Positions 36,520-50,300 of a DNA stretch of 64,000 nt are shown here, one piece after another. Under the pieces are notes generated by a model. That model was not told the DNA's origin and ran no database searches. It saw nothing but the letters and a program-made list of their open reading frames with translations. Positions within the stretch are counted from its first letter, which is position 1, and each line of letters starts with the position of its first letter. The DNA is from Bugulina stolonifera (Eukaryota > Bryozoa > Gymnolaemata > Cheilostomatida > Bugulidae): positions 7,585,072 through 7,649,071 of the forward strand of contig OW285189.1 of assembly GCA_935421135.1 (NCBI GenBank), written 5' to 3'. The position numbers and the translations under genes were made by a program.

Positions 36520-39500
36520 TGAATGCACAAATATACAGGTATTTGCTGTTACCACTGTTAAACCTGAATATGGGTGATGCCAGAATGGGAAATTTGAACT
36601 GCTGCTAATCAATAAACCTATGTTGTTAATGATACTTGGCAATGGCTGCCCGGACTAGTTTACAAAGGAACGTTATGTCAAGGCAGCTAAAAGGTTTTAT
36701 TAGCAGATTAATGTAAGCTAAGATTAGACTTATACAAGAACACAGTGTCATCCAACTTATAGCATAATATGGAAGAAATTTCATAAAGGTTTGGTACAGT
36801 TCCTTTCATATTGGCAGTACATACACTCATATAATATAGCATAGTACATGGTATAGCAGTATAGGCTAAATGCGTACAAATTTATAGAAGGATAAATTCT
36901 ACTGTATTGGCAGCATAATGACAGCTGCCGTCTGTGTGGTATAAGAACTGGACATCATAGTCAACACAGGCAGTAACTTAGCATCATATTAAGTAACGGC
37001 AAGTGACCAAGCGATGACACTTCCTAAATGAAGCTTAGCATATAAAAAATCTATTCTAGACATTATAGTGATCTACATGTACATTGTACATGTACATGTA
37101 TCTAGCCAACTATTTATAACTTTGCCTTAGAATGTGTACTATTAGATAATAATATCTCATTGCATAGCATGCCTGCTTACATGCACGTACATATAGCCTA
37201 CTGTTCATGCATATGTTTATATACATAAACACATGTAAATGCCTGTATATGCAGCACTGTGTATAACTAGCAGTAAACAACTGTAACTACATGTAATTCA
37301 ACTAGTCACTTAATAAAACTTTCTCCTCAGGAATTACCGCTGCCTTAAAACTTCAGATTAAAAGCAAATTACAAAAGAGGAACTATCTGTCAGCTGACAC
37401 CAAGATAAGACATGCTCATGTATTTTAATCTCCAATCCATATCAAACCCTATCAGGGTCCACAAATGATCTCTTTCAAGTCTCTAGAAGGATAACCAATC
37501 TTATATGACACGAATCGACCAACATTTACCTTACTTCACCCCATTGTTTGTCAACTTCAAAGCTCATCAACAAACAAACAAATTTGACACCATCTTAAGG
37601 TGAAACAAATAGATTTATTTTCTTTCACTATCACTACAAATCTTTCAGAGAAGATTTACTGAAGAACTAATACTAGGTCAAGTGGTTAACAAACGTCATA
37701 GGGATGACCAACAACTATAGCTTTCACCCATGTCTATGGTTATTATCCATCAATTCAATCTATCCCAGCACATAATTGAAATCGCTAGTTTACTTTGTAA
37801 CTTCTGAAGTATAACAATTAATTTAATTTTTATTATAATAGGAGTTGAAGAGTAAGAAAAGTATTAATGTAATTAAATATGTGATGTTTGATTGGAGTGT
37901 AGAGTTAGCTCATATCAGCGAAGAGCTGTTACTCTTGGGAATCATATACTCTTTGATTATGCATGTTAGATATATGCTTAGCTCTAGCCTAGCTCACAGT
38001 ATATGCACATACAATTGTATCTGTATCACATGGTAGGAGATCATGGCGTTATTTTAGAGCGGTCAGCAGATATGTTTGGGTGCAGATGGGAGCAGCCAAT
38101 TTAACAGTAGAGTACACTCATCAGATTATTTTTAATATGTTTCACAATAGTTTGTTTGGAAAAGGAGACATCACCCCGTAAGAATACAAAGGTGTAGGCA
38201 CATGAGAGCCGTGCAGTAGCTCATTTTCTGTCAGCCAATTTTGCTTACGATTAAAACTACAACAAAGTCGCAAGAGTTTTCCCAACACCAGTTTTTGCAT
38301 TGCTTTTGTTGTTTTTATAGAGGTCAAAGGCATTTTAGTGCAATGCTCTCATGCTTCAACAACTTTAATCTGCCCCACAGTATGAGTGTTGCAGTGAGTC
38401 ATGGGGCTCATGGTCAGGTGACTTATTTCATAGGCCGTATAAGTGAGGTCGGTCTCTCTTTACACGTACAAGCATTATTGCAGCAAACACTAAACCTTTG
38501 AAATAAATCAACTAGTAATTCTAACTTAATCTTTGGATTTAAATGCTGAATCACATTATTTTCCATTAGTCATAAATTTGAGGAAAAAAGCTAATGAATT
38601 CTATTAACTTTTGGCACATTTCATGATTTTACTGCAATATTGAGAGTGAGTGACTTTGTGTGGGGAACAGTGATGTGGGGGAGGCTAATAAACAGGATAT
38701 CGTAGGTGTACTATCTATCTATTTCCTACAGAAGTCTAATTGAAGTTCTGTGATTAATCATGTCAATTACTCAAGTCCCAGAGTTGTCCTACATTATCAT
38801 AATATTGTCAAATCAATTGGAGGTTAGTTATGCACAATTAAACATCTAGTTTACACGTAAAGAATGTTACTATTTTTATGAGGCAAATTTTGAGTTAAAA
38901 ATAAATTGTTTGATAATTGAGTTTTGAATTAAATGGTTAGAAAATACTATCTGATATCGATATTAGGTAGGTGGAGATGATTCCACCAACCTTATGAGCT
39001 TATAAGACAGTTGGGAAGCAGATAGTTTGTCAGAAATAGATGACCAGACAGAGCTATCTAAGTGTATGCCACATATTACGTATAACCATGCAGTTATATA
39101 AATTGTGTAGAGTTATTTATATAATGATTTGGTTATTATTGAATATTTCCCATATGCTTACATTAAAGTTTTAAAATACAGTTACAATTCTGATTGAAAT
39201 TCGCTGAACAGTAATATGAAGTATACATTTATTATAGGCCACCCTTCGCTTCCCAAACTTGCCTCATTTGTAAACATTTAGACCCGAAACGTTCAATGGT
39301 GGGATAAGTGATTACCAAAGTTTTAAAGTAAGGTAAAGGGAAAGAAAGCTGGGTGTGAGGGAAGTTTGGAAAGCCAAGGGTTCACATTAATTCAATAACT
39401 CTGGGTTCAAGCAACAAAGGCATAACTTATAATATTGGCTTTTAATTCTATTCTACTAGGTAGAGAAAGTTAGAAAAAAGTACAGACAAGTTGAAACATA

Positions 39501-39795
39501 AAGTTAGAGTGATAGTAGAGTATTAAGTAAACAGGTCAAATTATTGTATAATTATATTAGTTGTGATAGAGCATTGAAAGTATAGTTAGGTAAGACTACA
39601 AGCAGTCCGTAAAAAACTCCAGTAGGGCCAATTTATAAACTAGAATTGTTTACTGTTATCTTCCTTATGTTTAAATTTGGAGCAGCAAAAATGAAGAAAA
39701 TTGCAACATTTTTAGATTAATTACTGATTCAGAGCAGTGTAGAGTAATTTAAATTGTAAAATGTACCAGAGCAGAGCTATGTACCTATAGACCGT
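36520..39795. other. Putative long last intron of the lectin gene
   Basis: Between the two alternative terminal exons I see no further lectin-like exon. The DNA is AT-rich with a small TGTACATGTACATGTA run at about 37076-37100. A tttatt (AATAAA on the minus strand) near 39226 could serve the 39.8-kb exon as a polyadenylation signal. Confidence 0.4.
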
Positions 39796-39801
39796 TACGA
39801 T

Positions 39802-42800
39802 TTAGGCCCCCTTGTTAGGGAAGTATGGGGCCATGTTGACTGCCCCTTTAGCATACGCTGAGTAACCCTTAGAGGTAGCAGCAAGAGCTTGACCCTTCAT
39901 CATGGAAGCCATTGCTGCAGCACCTTTGCTTGGTGGAGCAAAGGCTAGAGCCCCTTTACTAGACATTGGTAATGATGCCCGTAGATAGCCTGGGGCCTCT
40001 TGCTGCATCTCTACCATTGCCATGCTCTCGGCAGCAGTGTTGCTAACAGCAGCACCTCCAAAAATCTTATATTCACAAGTATAAGTGGCGGGACTGTAAC
40101 ATGGAATGCCAACCCATTTTCCCATTTGGGACTGGTCACTAAGGTACATAGCTTGGCAATAATAATTTGGTTTGGATTTTGTAGCCTCGTTAAACCAATA
40201 TGTGGGTCCTGTGGCTCCAATATATTGCTCAGTGCTTCCAACCCACTTCCAGTAACCGTGGGCAAGGCTCTTATAACCACCGGTAGACATATATCTATCA
40301 TCACCATCAGCACCTAATCATAGGTAACAAGAGTGGAGGTTAGATGTCTCCTTGTTGTTGAGATGATAGCAGGCATGCATTTAACAAACGGGGAAATATG
40401 AACAGAGCATCCAATTTGTTCTGGTAACATTTCAGATTAGCTAAAAATCTATATCGTGCAATATTGTCGGGGTACATCTTAACAAACGATAGGATAAGGA
40501 GGTTGGGAAAGGGAACTAGGATCACAAACGGAGCAGGCAAATGGTGACGATCATATAGCTGTGTATCCTTGTAACAACTCATGCAGACAGAGTTTGATAA
40601 TGACGTCTGCCAAACTCTAATTAAGTGAGAGATATGTTATTATTGAGACACTATTCCTGATTATTTTCACATAATCTCCACCAACAATACTGGGACTGCT
40701 TACACGGTTCTTTTAGCCCATCTTATTGGATTATAAAGCTGTCACATGCAGGATCTTTGTAAGCTGTCTATGTTCATATCAACGTCAACAAACTTCGATG
40801 GAAATCTCGCCATATTTACGACTAGCGGCACTAAGCACTAGCAAGTACTTACCATATCGTTTGAGAAGGCTAATCAAGAAGATCTGTTCCTGTTTGCTTT
40901 CAATAGAGACGAGGTTACCTCCATCCTTCATACACTGTTCTTGGGCCATCTTCCATTGAGACTTCTCTCTTACATACTTATAGCAACTTCCTCCAAACTT
41001 TTCATATGTTGGTGGGCAGCCGGCAGCTAGAGCCAAGGCTACTTCTACAAGTTAATAGAACATAATATATGTTTCAAATGGGATAATAGTAGAATATTAG
41101 GAGTCTGTCACAAGGTGGTTATTCTACTCAAAGTTTGCCGCCTTTCTCACATTCCAATTGAATACAGCCTCTTATTGGAGCATCATCTTTAGTTACATAC
41201 ATATACACTACACTTGGAACATACTTTTTGAACGATTTAATGAGAGGAGAATTAAGGTAAGCACAACTGCATACTTGTAATTCCTATCTGTGGTAATGAG
41301 AGCTCGCTTAATCTGTTTCATAGAATTCTTAAGCAAACCGCTACAAGATATGTTTCTGGATGAGAGAGCCTAGACTCGGGAAAGGTTGGTTAAACAGAGA
41401 AAGGGTTTGTGCTCATACCTTGTTCAGATTTCAATTTCATCAGCTGTTCTCTAAGGAAAACATTCTCCAGTTGCAGCTTCTCTACTTCCTTTTGCAGCTG
41501 TTAAAAAGACAAATTTGTATGTATAATATACATGTGTATGTACAGTATGTGTTTGAACAGCTATCAACATAATAGTTTTGCAGCTCGATACATCATAAGC
41601 ATTGGCTTTCCCTATTGGCTGTTAGCTAATATTAGTTTTGCTTATTACATACGCCAAGTATGAATCTGCAGAAATTAACCATTTCTATAGTGTACACCTG
41701 TACTTCAACATAGAAACATGGCTACTTACGGATTCAGCGGTGGCCTTGACCTGCATGAGGAGGGCTGTCAGGTCTTCTCTTGCCTTCTTCTCCTGTGCGA
41801 GGAGCTCCATAGCATCTTCCAGCTGCTTGTTGAGCAGAGCTGTCAGGGCTTTCTCTTGTGCAAGGTCAGCGTTACACTGCAGTTTATCTTCGTTGCACTT
41901 AGCCAAGCTAGCGCTGGTGGCATCAAGGGTTACTTGTAGCTAAAACAAAACCAATATAACATCAGACTTAACAACATAATATATACATATACTAGCAGCA
42001 TTTTGTATGCTTCAGCTAGTCTACGTAAGGCCAGTAGTCTCTCGACTTCTTTCTCAACCAAAAAGTATTCTTATTTCCACATAGATTTTTATAGGCCAAC
42101 TCCAGTGTGATGCATACATAAGTAGTGAAGTATGAATTCAAAAGTAGTCTAAATGCTTTTGTTCCAGAAAGTACTGATGATCTTCGTGTTGTACCTGGTC
42201 TCTCTCGGCTGTCATGGCATCCAGTTGGCTCTTGGTCTCTGCGAGTTCATCTTCAAGTTGTTGTTTGGCCTCTTCCAATTGTTTTCTGGCAGCTTCAATG
42301 GCATCACGTTCAACAATTGTTGCTTCCAGCTCTCTCTGTGTTCTCTGGTGATCAAACTGTTCCTTCTCCAGGGCTCTCTGTGTCTCTCTCAAGGTCTCTC
42401 TTGTGTCAGCCAAGTCCTACAGTGTGCAAGATCAATTGAAACATACATAGTGTTACAGCTTATGAAATATAACTAACATCATAACTGTTTACCTACAGCA
42501 CAGTGATTGGATTTGGAACAACAAGAAAAATACAGATCTATACAGATTTATATATCTAATATTAGTATCAAGTCCAGTGCATACATGTATATTCTACTGA
42601 TATGAAATCTAGGATAAAATCAGTACTGAAACCAAAATGGCTATTTTTCTCCTCTTTACATTATACATGTACTTCAGTAAAGCGCCATACCTGAATCAAC
42701 ACTGCCTTCTCAGCCTGGAGTTGAGCCTTATCCTCGTTACATTGTTGCAGAGCAACAGTAAGTGCAGCAGATCTTTCCCTCTCCAAGGCGAGAGCATCTT

Positions 42801-45800
42801 GAGTTGCACTCAGTGTCTGCTCAAGCACAGCCTAAGAACAATCCACATTAAACTATAATAATCTTTTATACACAATACATTATGATGTTTGATATAAATG
42901 TACCGCACAGTGTTAATTTGTAGTATTATAATAATATGATAATATAACATTATCTACATGTATAATGTTGCATTGTGAGTTCAATTTCCAGAGTTATTTT
43001 TTAACTTGGTGCGATTTGGTGGAAACGTTTGGTTTTATTTGCTATTAATAGTGAGATACCAGTATTAACATACCAAAGAGACTGCTTAAAATATGCATAT
43101 TGAATTCCAGTAAGATGAAGCTACTCTGGAGGTAATGTAACCTGGGTTATAATATCTTGTGATAGATTATCTTAATCTCCAACTGCTAAGCCGATAATCT
43201 AGCAACTGATTTAAGCTTACTAAATTGAACCATGACAGTGGAATGTATCCCTACCTTCTGTTGCTTGAGAGCAGAGTTCTCCTGTAGTGCCTGGGCCAAT
43301 TGGAACTCGAGGCTGTCAGCTCTAGCTTTCTGCTCGGCAGCGACCTTGGCATTGAAGGCAGCCTGTTGCTCGGCTTTCATTTTACCCATCTCACAGACCT
43401 ACATGTTAGAAGGGATAAAATGCATAGTGTTTGTATTTTCTTAAACTGTGTGAACTCAGCTATACAGTTTATAGCAGTATATCCTACTTAATTTCATTGG
43501 ATTTTATGTTAATTGAATAAACCAATAGCCCCATTTCACTCGTCTCAGAGCAGACAACTCTGAAGATGACAAGTAATCTATACTTTCAGCAAAATAGGAC
43601 AGACAACTCTGCATATAATCAAAGGCCACTTCAGTGAGGAAAGAACAGATAACTCCCAATGTGTGTACTCACTATTACCTATATATGATTAGCCATCTGC
43701 TGTAAGGGTAAAACAACTCCCAAATAGTAAATATAAAGTGAATAATACTACTTACAGCCTTGGCGTTCTCACAAGCAGACTTCTCTTGCATCAGGATGGA
43801 GCTCCTGACATTGCAGGACTGGAGCTGAGAGTTGGTCTCGGCATAAAGCTTCTGGCTCTTACCGAGCTCATACATCATCATTGGACACATGGCAGCCTCC
43901 ATCTGCATGCTGGCAGCTGAAGCTATAACATACAGTGGTGCATGGTACAGGAAATTATAGAGCAAGAGATCTACCAATCATTTCAAGCGTCTACAAAGAG
44001 CACTGAATAATTTTGGTTGACAACTGTACTTCACTAAAGGCATACATGTAACACTTTTTTAAAAATATTTCATGCAGCAATAAGCAGTAGCTGTAACAAT
44101 ATGGCTGGCTGTTAGATCGCCTGTTGGAAATGGCGAACAAGTGAAAAGAAGAATACTCACATCCTTTCATTGGGGCAGCAGCATATGCACCCTTGCTTGG
44201 TGGCAAAGCAGCAGCGTAGGCCTTAGTTGCTGGTGCAGCTGGGAGTTGTATTCCCTTGGTCATTACAGCGGCATACTGGGCTTTGGTGTCGGAGGCGATT
44301 GAGCTACCTTTGTTGAACATGGAGTTCAGTGCGTTCATTTCTGCGTGCAACTTCTCTAGTCTCTAAAATTATAACAATGCAGCGTTACAAAGTATTGCCA
44401 TTCCATAGTAACACAATACATTACCACTGTTTATTTCTTTTGTACTAAATGATACAATGTACATGAAAACTTAGCCAAAAAACCTTAAACTAGGTTCTAT
44501 AATGTTAACTAGCAAAATTTGAATGTAGGTCTGCATGTGATATAATGTAATGAAAAATAAAATAGCATAACTCGTGCAATTGATAGATGTACACATACAG
44601 AGTATAATGTAGACTGTGATCTTGACCTTCTACAATGCCTATATTGTAATATAACATGACTATAGACTTACAGCCTTCTGCTCTTCTAGTTGTTTCACAG
44701 AATCTAAGACTAAGTCAACTGATGGAGATAGAGCCTTAGACATAGTTGCATCCCCTTTCACTGGGAACAAGCCAACTAAGTTGTCATAATTTAGACCTTT
44801 GGCTTCTCCTACACTCATCAGTCCGCATCCCTGATCACTCACACATGCTCTAACCATAGCGTCATCTACAGAGAAATGATACAAGTCAACAGATGGATGT
44901 GGTAAAAAGTATGTTTTCATTTGCATCATTATCATTGTTTTGATAAATCATCTATTCACTCACTACATGCATGTCCATATGAAACCTTATAGCTATAGTT
45001 GGAAATATGATCAATTTGTAGTAATAAATTGATTATACTTTTATTGGTAAAACTTGATTTGAATTAATTTGTCTTATTGATCAAATTCAATTTAAGCTTT
45101 CCCACAAAGCCTACCCCTATTTCACATGCAAATCTAGGCAATATGGATGAAAGAATGTAGTAATAGACATACAATGTACATGTAGGGCCTATAATATACT
45201 GTACATGAATGTTAGTACCATGTATAACTATAATAAATTAATTCCATTGCTATTGTTTCAATAATCATTTAATTTAATTCCAATAAAGTCAGATAAAGGG
45301 ACCATATAAGTTTGAGAAAAATTTGCAAAAATATTTTTGGAGGGGAAATGTTAAGGATAGTGCTAATTGAATTCATCTTACACAATAGCCAGTTATGTAG
45401 AATAACCATGTGCTATGCATTAACCTCACTCACAGACACAATTGCTCTACTGTATTCAATTTTAACTAATACCCCAAAAAATATGCCAATCTTCAAAGGC
45501 AATAATTCTAACAATACATTTGATAGAACAAGCTGCAAAAACATCTGGCAGCCATATTTAAAGATGGGCAGAGCCCGTTATACAGGCAGATGCTCTGCAC
45601 AGATAACAGTAATTAGTCTGATGAGGGGATGCTGCCAGTGACTTATCGAGTGGACTTGATGCCACCCAGTTTCACCCCCAGGAGGTCCAGTTGAATATTA
45701 TCAAATAGAACTTGTATTTTTAGAATCGATAACCAACTGAATATCACAGATGTGTTTGTACATTTGCTTATAATATACGTACAGGTACATGTAGTTATAG

Positions 45801-47203
45801 GATCAAATTCACAAAAACTCTTTAGGTTTAATTTCTAGTCATTCAATTTACAAATTGAAAAATTAATTCACCAATATTTTATTTTAGCTGTCCTAAATTA
45901 AGTATGGCACTACTAAATTTGTGTAAAATTCAGTTGTCAGTTCATGTAAATTCTCAGTAAAATCGGATGTTGCAAAGCAAAGGGTGCTCCCCCCTCCCCA
46001 CTTCTCTTTGATGGCAGATGCTACAATCTCAACATACCCTACCTATTGTCTTGCTACAATTGGTTATAGCATAGTTCTTCTAAAACTGTCAAATATTACA
46101 TAACTGACTAATAGCACTGCAATAATCCCAAGCAATAAATATTCATGACTGTAGAAAATGCATAAACCTGTGAGGGTACTGACAATCTACCTGTTGATTA
46201 ACATAATGATGAAAAGTACAGTCATGTAAATCATTCCAGGAGAAGATTATTCCCAAAATAAAATGCACTGTTACCTATCAGCTATACTTTAGGATAGAAC
46301 AACACCAGCACAATGCAGTACATGTGAGTACTCACCATCCTGATAGCTATCTAACTGTGCGCCAGCAGCTCCTTTGAGATTAGCGCCAACAGCACTCTAA
46401 AACAAGTTACTCATTAATTAAATTTTCATTCTAATTTTAAATTATCATGTGGTTGAATATAGTGTCTTGGACTATACTTTAATCTGTTTCAAAATTCTAA
46501 TCTAACATTTATCAAGCACAATGCTATGTGGTATTCCATACAAGCACGGGTGTGAATTGTGTATGTATGCTTGCAGAAAGAGAGGCAATAAAATCTGGCC
46601 ATAAATGTTACAACTACAAATTAAATCTTTTTTTGACTCTTGCTGACAGAGTAGTAGGCTATCAACCACTTTTTTGACTCATTTTATAACTTAGTCCTAT
46701 GTATATGTTGGCTGTAATTATAAATATTTTGTCTAGATAGAGCTCCAATAATTGGAAAAATGCCTGTCATTTCAAGAAGGCAAATATTTTCGCGATTACA
46801 GTTGTAACAATTTTGCTCCGACCATAAAATATCATAAATTTACAATTTTTATCCACATAAGAAGTTCGCCCACATGTGTGTGCATACACAGAATACAACA
46901 CAAATGTACATGACTTGTATGTAACACAGGTACAGCAAATAGTTTGCACTGTACAGTAGGCCTAAATACACTGAAAATACACAATCACTGTAGTAGCTAC
47001 ACAGTGAATAGATTATGGCCAAAGTGCACGGTATTATATGTATGCAGTAAGTTAAAGCAAATATACATGTATGTACATTTTAGTCAATAAGAATTACTTA
47101 CTGCAGATTGTTGGGAGCTCTCTACTTGTACGGCATTCTGAGGAAGAGCGAATATAGATAGTATATTTAGCGCTACGAGCGCTACCACTAGATGTCTCTT
47201 CAT
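39802..47203 (-). CDS. Secreted coiled-coil C-type lectin, twelve exons, complete
   Basis: Exons on the minus strand: 47203-47102, 46396-46336, 44865-44672, 44362-44161, 43922-43756, 43398-43255, 42831-42691, 42416-42195, 41939-41730, 41497-41419, 41044-40853, 40313-39802. All are GT-AG, every phase agrees, and the total is 741 aa. Residues 1-20 (MKRHLVVALVALNILSIFAL) are a signal peptide. Residues about 55-186 include two cysteines and an Ala/Lys-rich stretch (PPSKGAYAAAPMKG). Residues about 187-507 are a near-continuous heptad-rich coiled coil (for example REVRE-like RETLRETQRALEKEQ). Residues about 517-655 are the lectin-like fold: CPPTYEKFGGSCYKY, WKMAQEQC, GYWKWVG, YYCQAMY, GKWVGIPCYSPATYTCEY. 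Canonical EPN/QPD and WND calcium-sugar motifs are not seen. The tail repeats SKGA. This architecture (oligomer stalk plus lectin heads) is that of an extracellular recognition or matrix protein; the ligand is unknown. Confidence 0.85.
44161..44362 (-). other. Lectin exon 4: Ala/Lys-rich low-complexity segment
   Basis: This exon encodes a short helix (RLEKLHAEMNALNSMFNKG) and then TKGIQLPAAPATKAYAAALP and PPSKGAYAAAPMKG. The PPSKGA motif recurs in the C-terminal tail (APPSKGAAAMASMMKG, 39802-40040). The two segments flank the coiled coil and lectin domain, and may be interaction or cross-linking modules. Confidence 0.6.
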
Positions 47204-47280
47204 AGCTCTTGTCTAAGGTCAGTGAGTGAGAGAAAGATTTGATGTCCAGCTAAAACTTGACAGATGAGCAGTCAACTGGT

Positions 47281-47318
47281 GCATGAACTGAAATCCTTTC
47301 TCTCAGCTCTTATGTAGA
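47281..47318 (-). promoter_or_regulatory. Possible core promoter of the lectin gene
   Basis: On the minus strand a TATA-like CTACATAAGAG (about 47317-47307) lies roughly 25-30 bp upstream of an initiator-like TTTCAGTTC (about 47294-47286). This would give a 5' leader of about 85 nt to the ATG at 47203. Only consensus resemblance supports it. Confidence 0.3.
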
Positions 47319-47329
47319 GCTGTATGACC

Positions 47330-50300
47330 TTTCAACTCAATCAAGGGGTGGAACCAGAGTACCTAAGTAGGGGGTCAGTGCTAATAGCAAAAAAAGAAAT
47401 AATCATTCATCATACATATATATAGTTAAATGACATCACCAGTCTTGCCAGTTTGGAGTTTCAAGTTATATTCAAATGCTCTCAATGTCTCTTCTAAGTA
47501 TTGATAACACAAGGGTACAAAGAATTCTACATCCACCCCTTACAGGTGCAGTCAATGAGGGTCATATTATAGTTTTTGATCATTAGTAATTACATAATGA
47601 ATGAAAATTAGAACCACACTAGTGCTCATAGGTGAGGGCTTTAAGCTGGCCCTCTGGCCTACAATGTATTATTATAATAATATAACAATAGAACTGATCC
47701 GGTTTCACACAGTTCACTTGGTGACATCAAACAAGATCATCATCAAAGCCCTCATGTAGGATGAAACAATTTATTTCAATCAACTATTTGCTGTAAGGCA
47801 GCATAAGTGTGGGAGAGTCTAGTGTATGCATGAATCGGAACTCCGTAACATGTAACACATAACGCGGCCATATTGTCTGTGGATGCTAAAGAGCAGAAAA
47901 TGTAGACAATTTTAATAATACTCTTCTACTGCATGTGAATTAAACACTATTGTACTTTTACATGTAGCTTATTTTATCGTACAGTTATCCTATAATAAAC
48001 CATGTTACTGTAGGATTATGCTGTAGACCTATTCAATGACCTCTTGTAGTCCACATTACTTTAGGTCTGCACACAACTGGACCTACGTGTACACTGTGCA
48101 GCACACAACACTGGACCTAAGTGTACACTGTGCAGCACATAACTGGACCTACGTGTACACTGTGCAGATAAGTCACAGCAGGTAGTTCTACACCTCAGCT
48201 TTTTGCATTTACCCTCCTTGGGTTAAGAATGCTCAATCCTCTGCAGCATTGTAGAGTCTGCAAGGTAATTCTTCATAATGATTATAATATAATAGTAGGT
48301 CCAATTATAACATAACAGTATTTATATGGGTCTATATTCTTGGAAAATTGTAACTAAAATAGCTAAAACTATTTTCTAGAACAGACATCAAAAACTGGTG
48401 AAAATTTACAATTTAAGGTAACCGAGATATAATATGAGTTCATAGCTGGGTCTGTAGGCATTATTTGTCAAGTCAAAAAAGTGCAACCTACAATTACATA
48501 CATGCACTTGTCTCCTAGCTAGAGCTCAGGCTATGTCTGTCAGCTAGTGTATAGCAGTGTTCACAGCAGTGCTTAGATCATATACTAAATATTTTCAATA
48601 TCACGCTTGTGTGGGATCTAAAAACTTTTTCAAGATTTATAGTTTAGGAAAATTGCTCTTCTTGATTTGATTTGTAATGTAACTTTATACTTAATATTAA
48701 ATAATATAGATGGCCATGTACATGTATTTTATATTATGTATTTTATTCTTTTGCATTTACAATGTACCACTATATACTCGTGTCGGCCTACAGTTATAAT
48801 GTGCCACGAGTTAGGACAGTTGAATTCAGGGAGACATTGCTTCTTCCGCCTGCATAACGAAATGCCTTAAAAACATTGCTTTCAAAATTATGTGCATGAC
48901 TGCCAATTTCTTGTTTCGCACCAATCGTTTTCCACTACACTTGCTCACTTCTCTACTTTCCATCAACCTCTTCTAACCTACATGTAAATCCCTGCTGATG
49001 TACATTCTTTAAACGTAATCTTAATTGTTTATATATAATGTCTGATATTACATGTGCATGTATGTAGCCCGCATCCATCAGTTATTTATTAGGTAAATAG
49101 AAAATATTTAAATCCGGTAGAAAAAAATATTTCATGCCTCGGGGGAAAAAACATAAGCATTCTCATAATAAAATCTATATTTCATCTTATAAAGATGCTG
49201 CATTAACCAAGAAACAATATCTGTACCCATATTACCGTAGACACACCTGTGATACATATTATACCTGCTGTCATATTATATAATAGTAGTAAACTAAGTG
49301 CAGTTCTACTATCTCACAGACCATATGGCTATTATAGATGTTGGAGGAAGTTAACTCGCATACCATGATATTCAACGTTTCCCAAATTTATAATTTTAAT
49401 GAAGACACATTTTTTGCATCAGAAATCTGGCGACCAATTAAGCCTACGTCATTCATGCTATACATTTGTATATATGAAGGAGGTGTGAAGTCGGATGTGA
49501 TGGGGTTACTATTTCATCACTTCGACACAAGGCCTGCCCAGTATCGCCTACGGTGATAATTTAATTGAAATCTCCTACAATTTTAAAGATTAAAATGCCC
49601 GTGTAGACGTAGGCCTATAACAAAGTCATTGTGAAAGTATAAAGCCAGCCATAGTGGATACCTAGCAGACCAAAACTACTGTATACTGTATTTAGATATT
49701 TGATGTAACTTTACTATAGTCTAACTGTAATTATGCAGTCAAAAGGATAACTAGTTGTATCTGAATAGATAGTTTGCAAAGACATGACTTGTGGAATTAA
49801 GCCTTAGTTCATGAATGGTGACCCAAAGCTGTCAGGATCTTGGTTAGCTTAATATGCTTAAAGTCTCGTAATGACTGTAATATACAAGTAATGTCAGCAT
49901 CAACATTTATTAGGTCATAAAATTAGGAGAACTATGGTGAGAGTTAAAACAATGCACATATAACAATTGATGATAATTAGCTATGGAAATGTGAGAGCTA
50001 GCTAGCTTACATATGTATTATAGCTAATAGCTCCCCAGCATGAAGATACTGAACAATTAGGTGGTTATACAACCTAATGTCATTGTTATACAACTTACAT
50101 TCTTAACCAATTATCTTAATCAAAACAATAGGATTACTGGAAGTTGATAAGTGATATCATTTAGGGGGCCCTAAGGACACTGCTCAAACCCTGTTAGGAA
50201 ATAAAGGCTAAACGTGAAGAAGCTATAGCCGTATATATCAGGCATTGATTAGACTCATACCTGAGTAATTGGTCATCAGTAAATTGCAGAATGAGAGATG

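Noticed and set aside
45312..45641. 109-codon plus-strand open frame in the lectin gene's intron
   Set aside because: No domain or exon-like boundaries; antisense to a well-supported gene.
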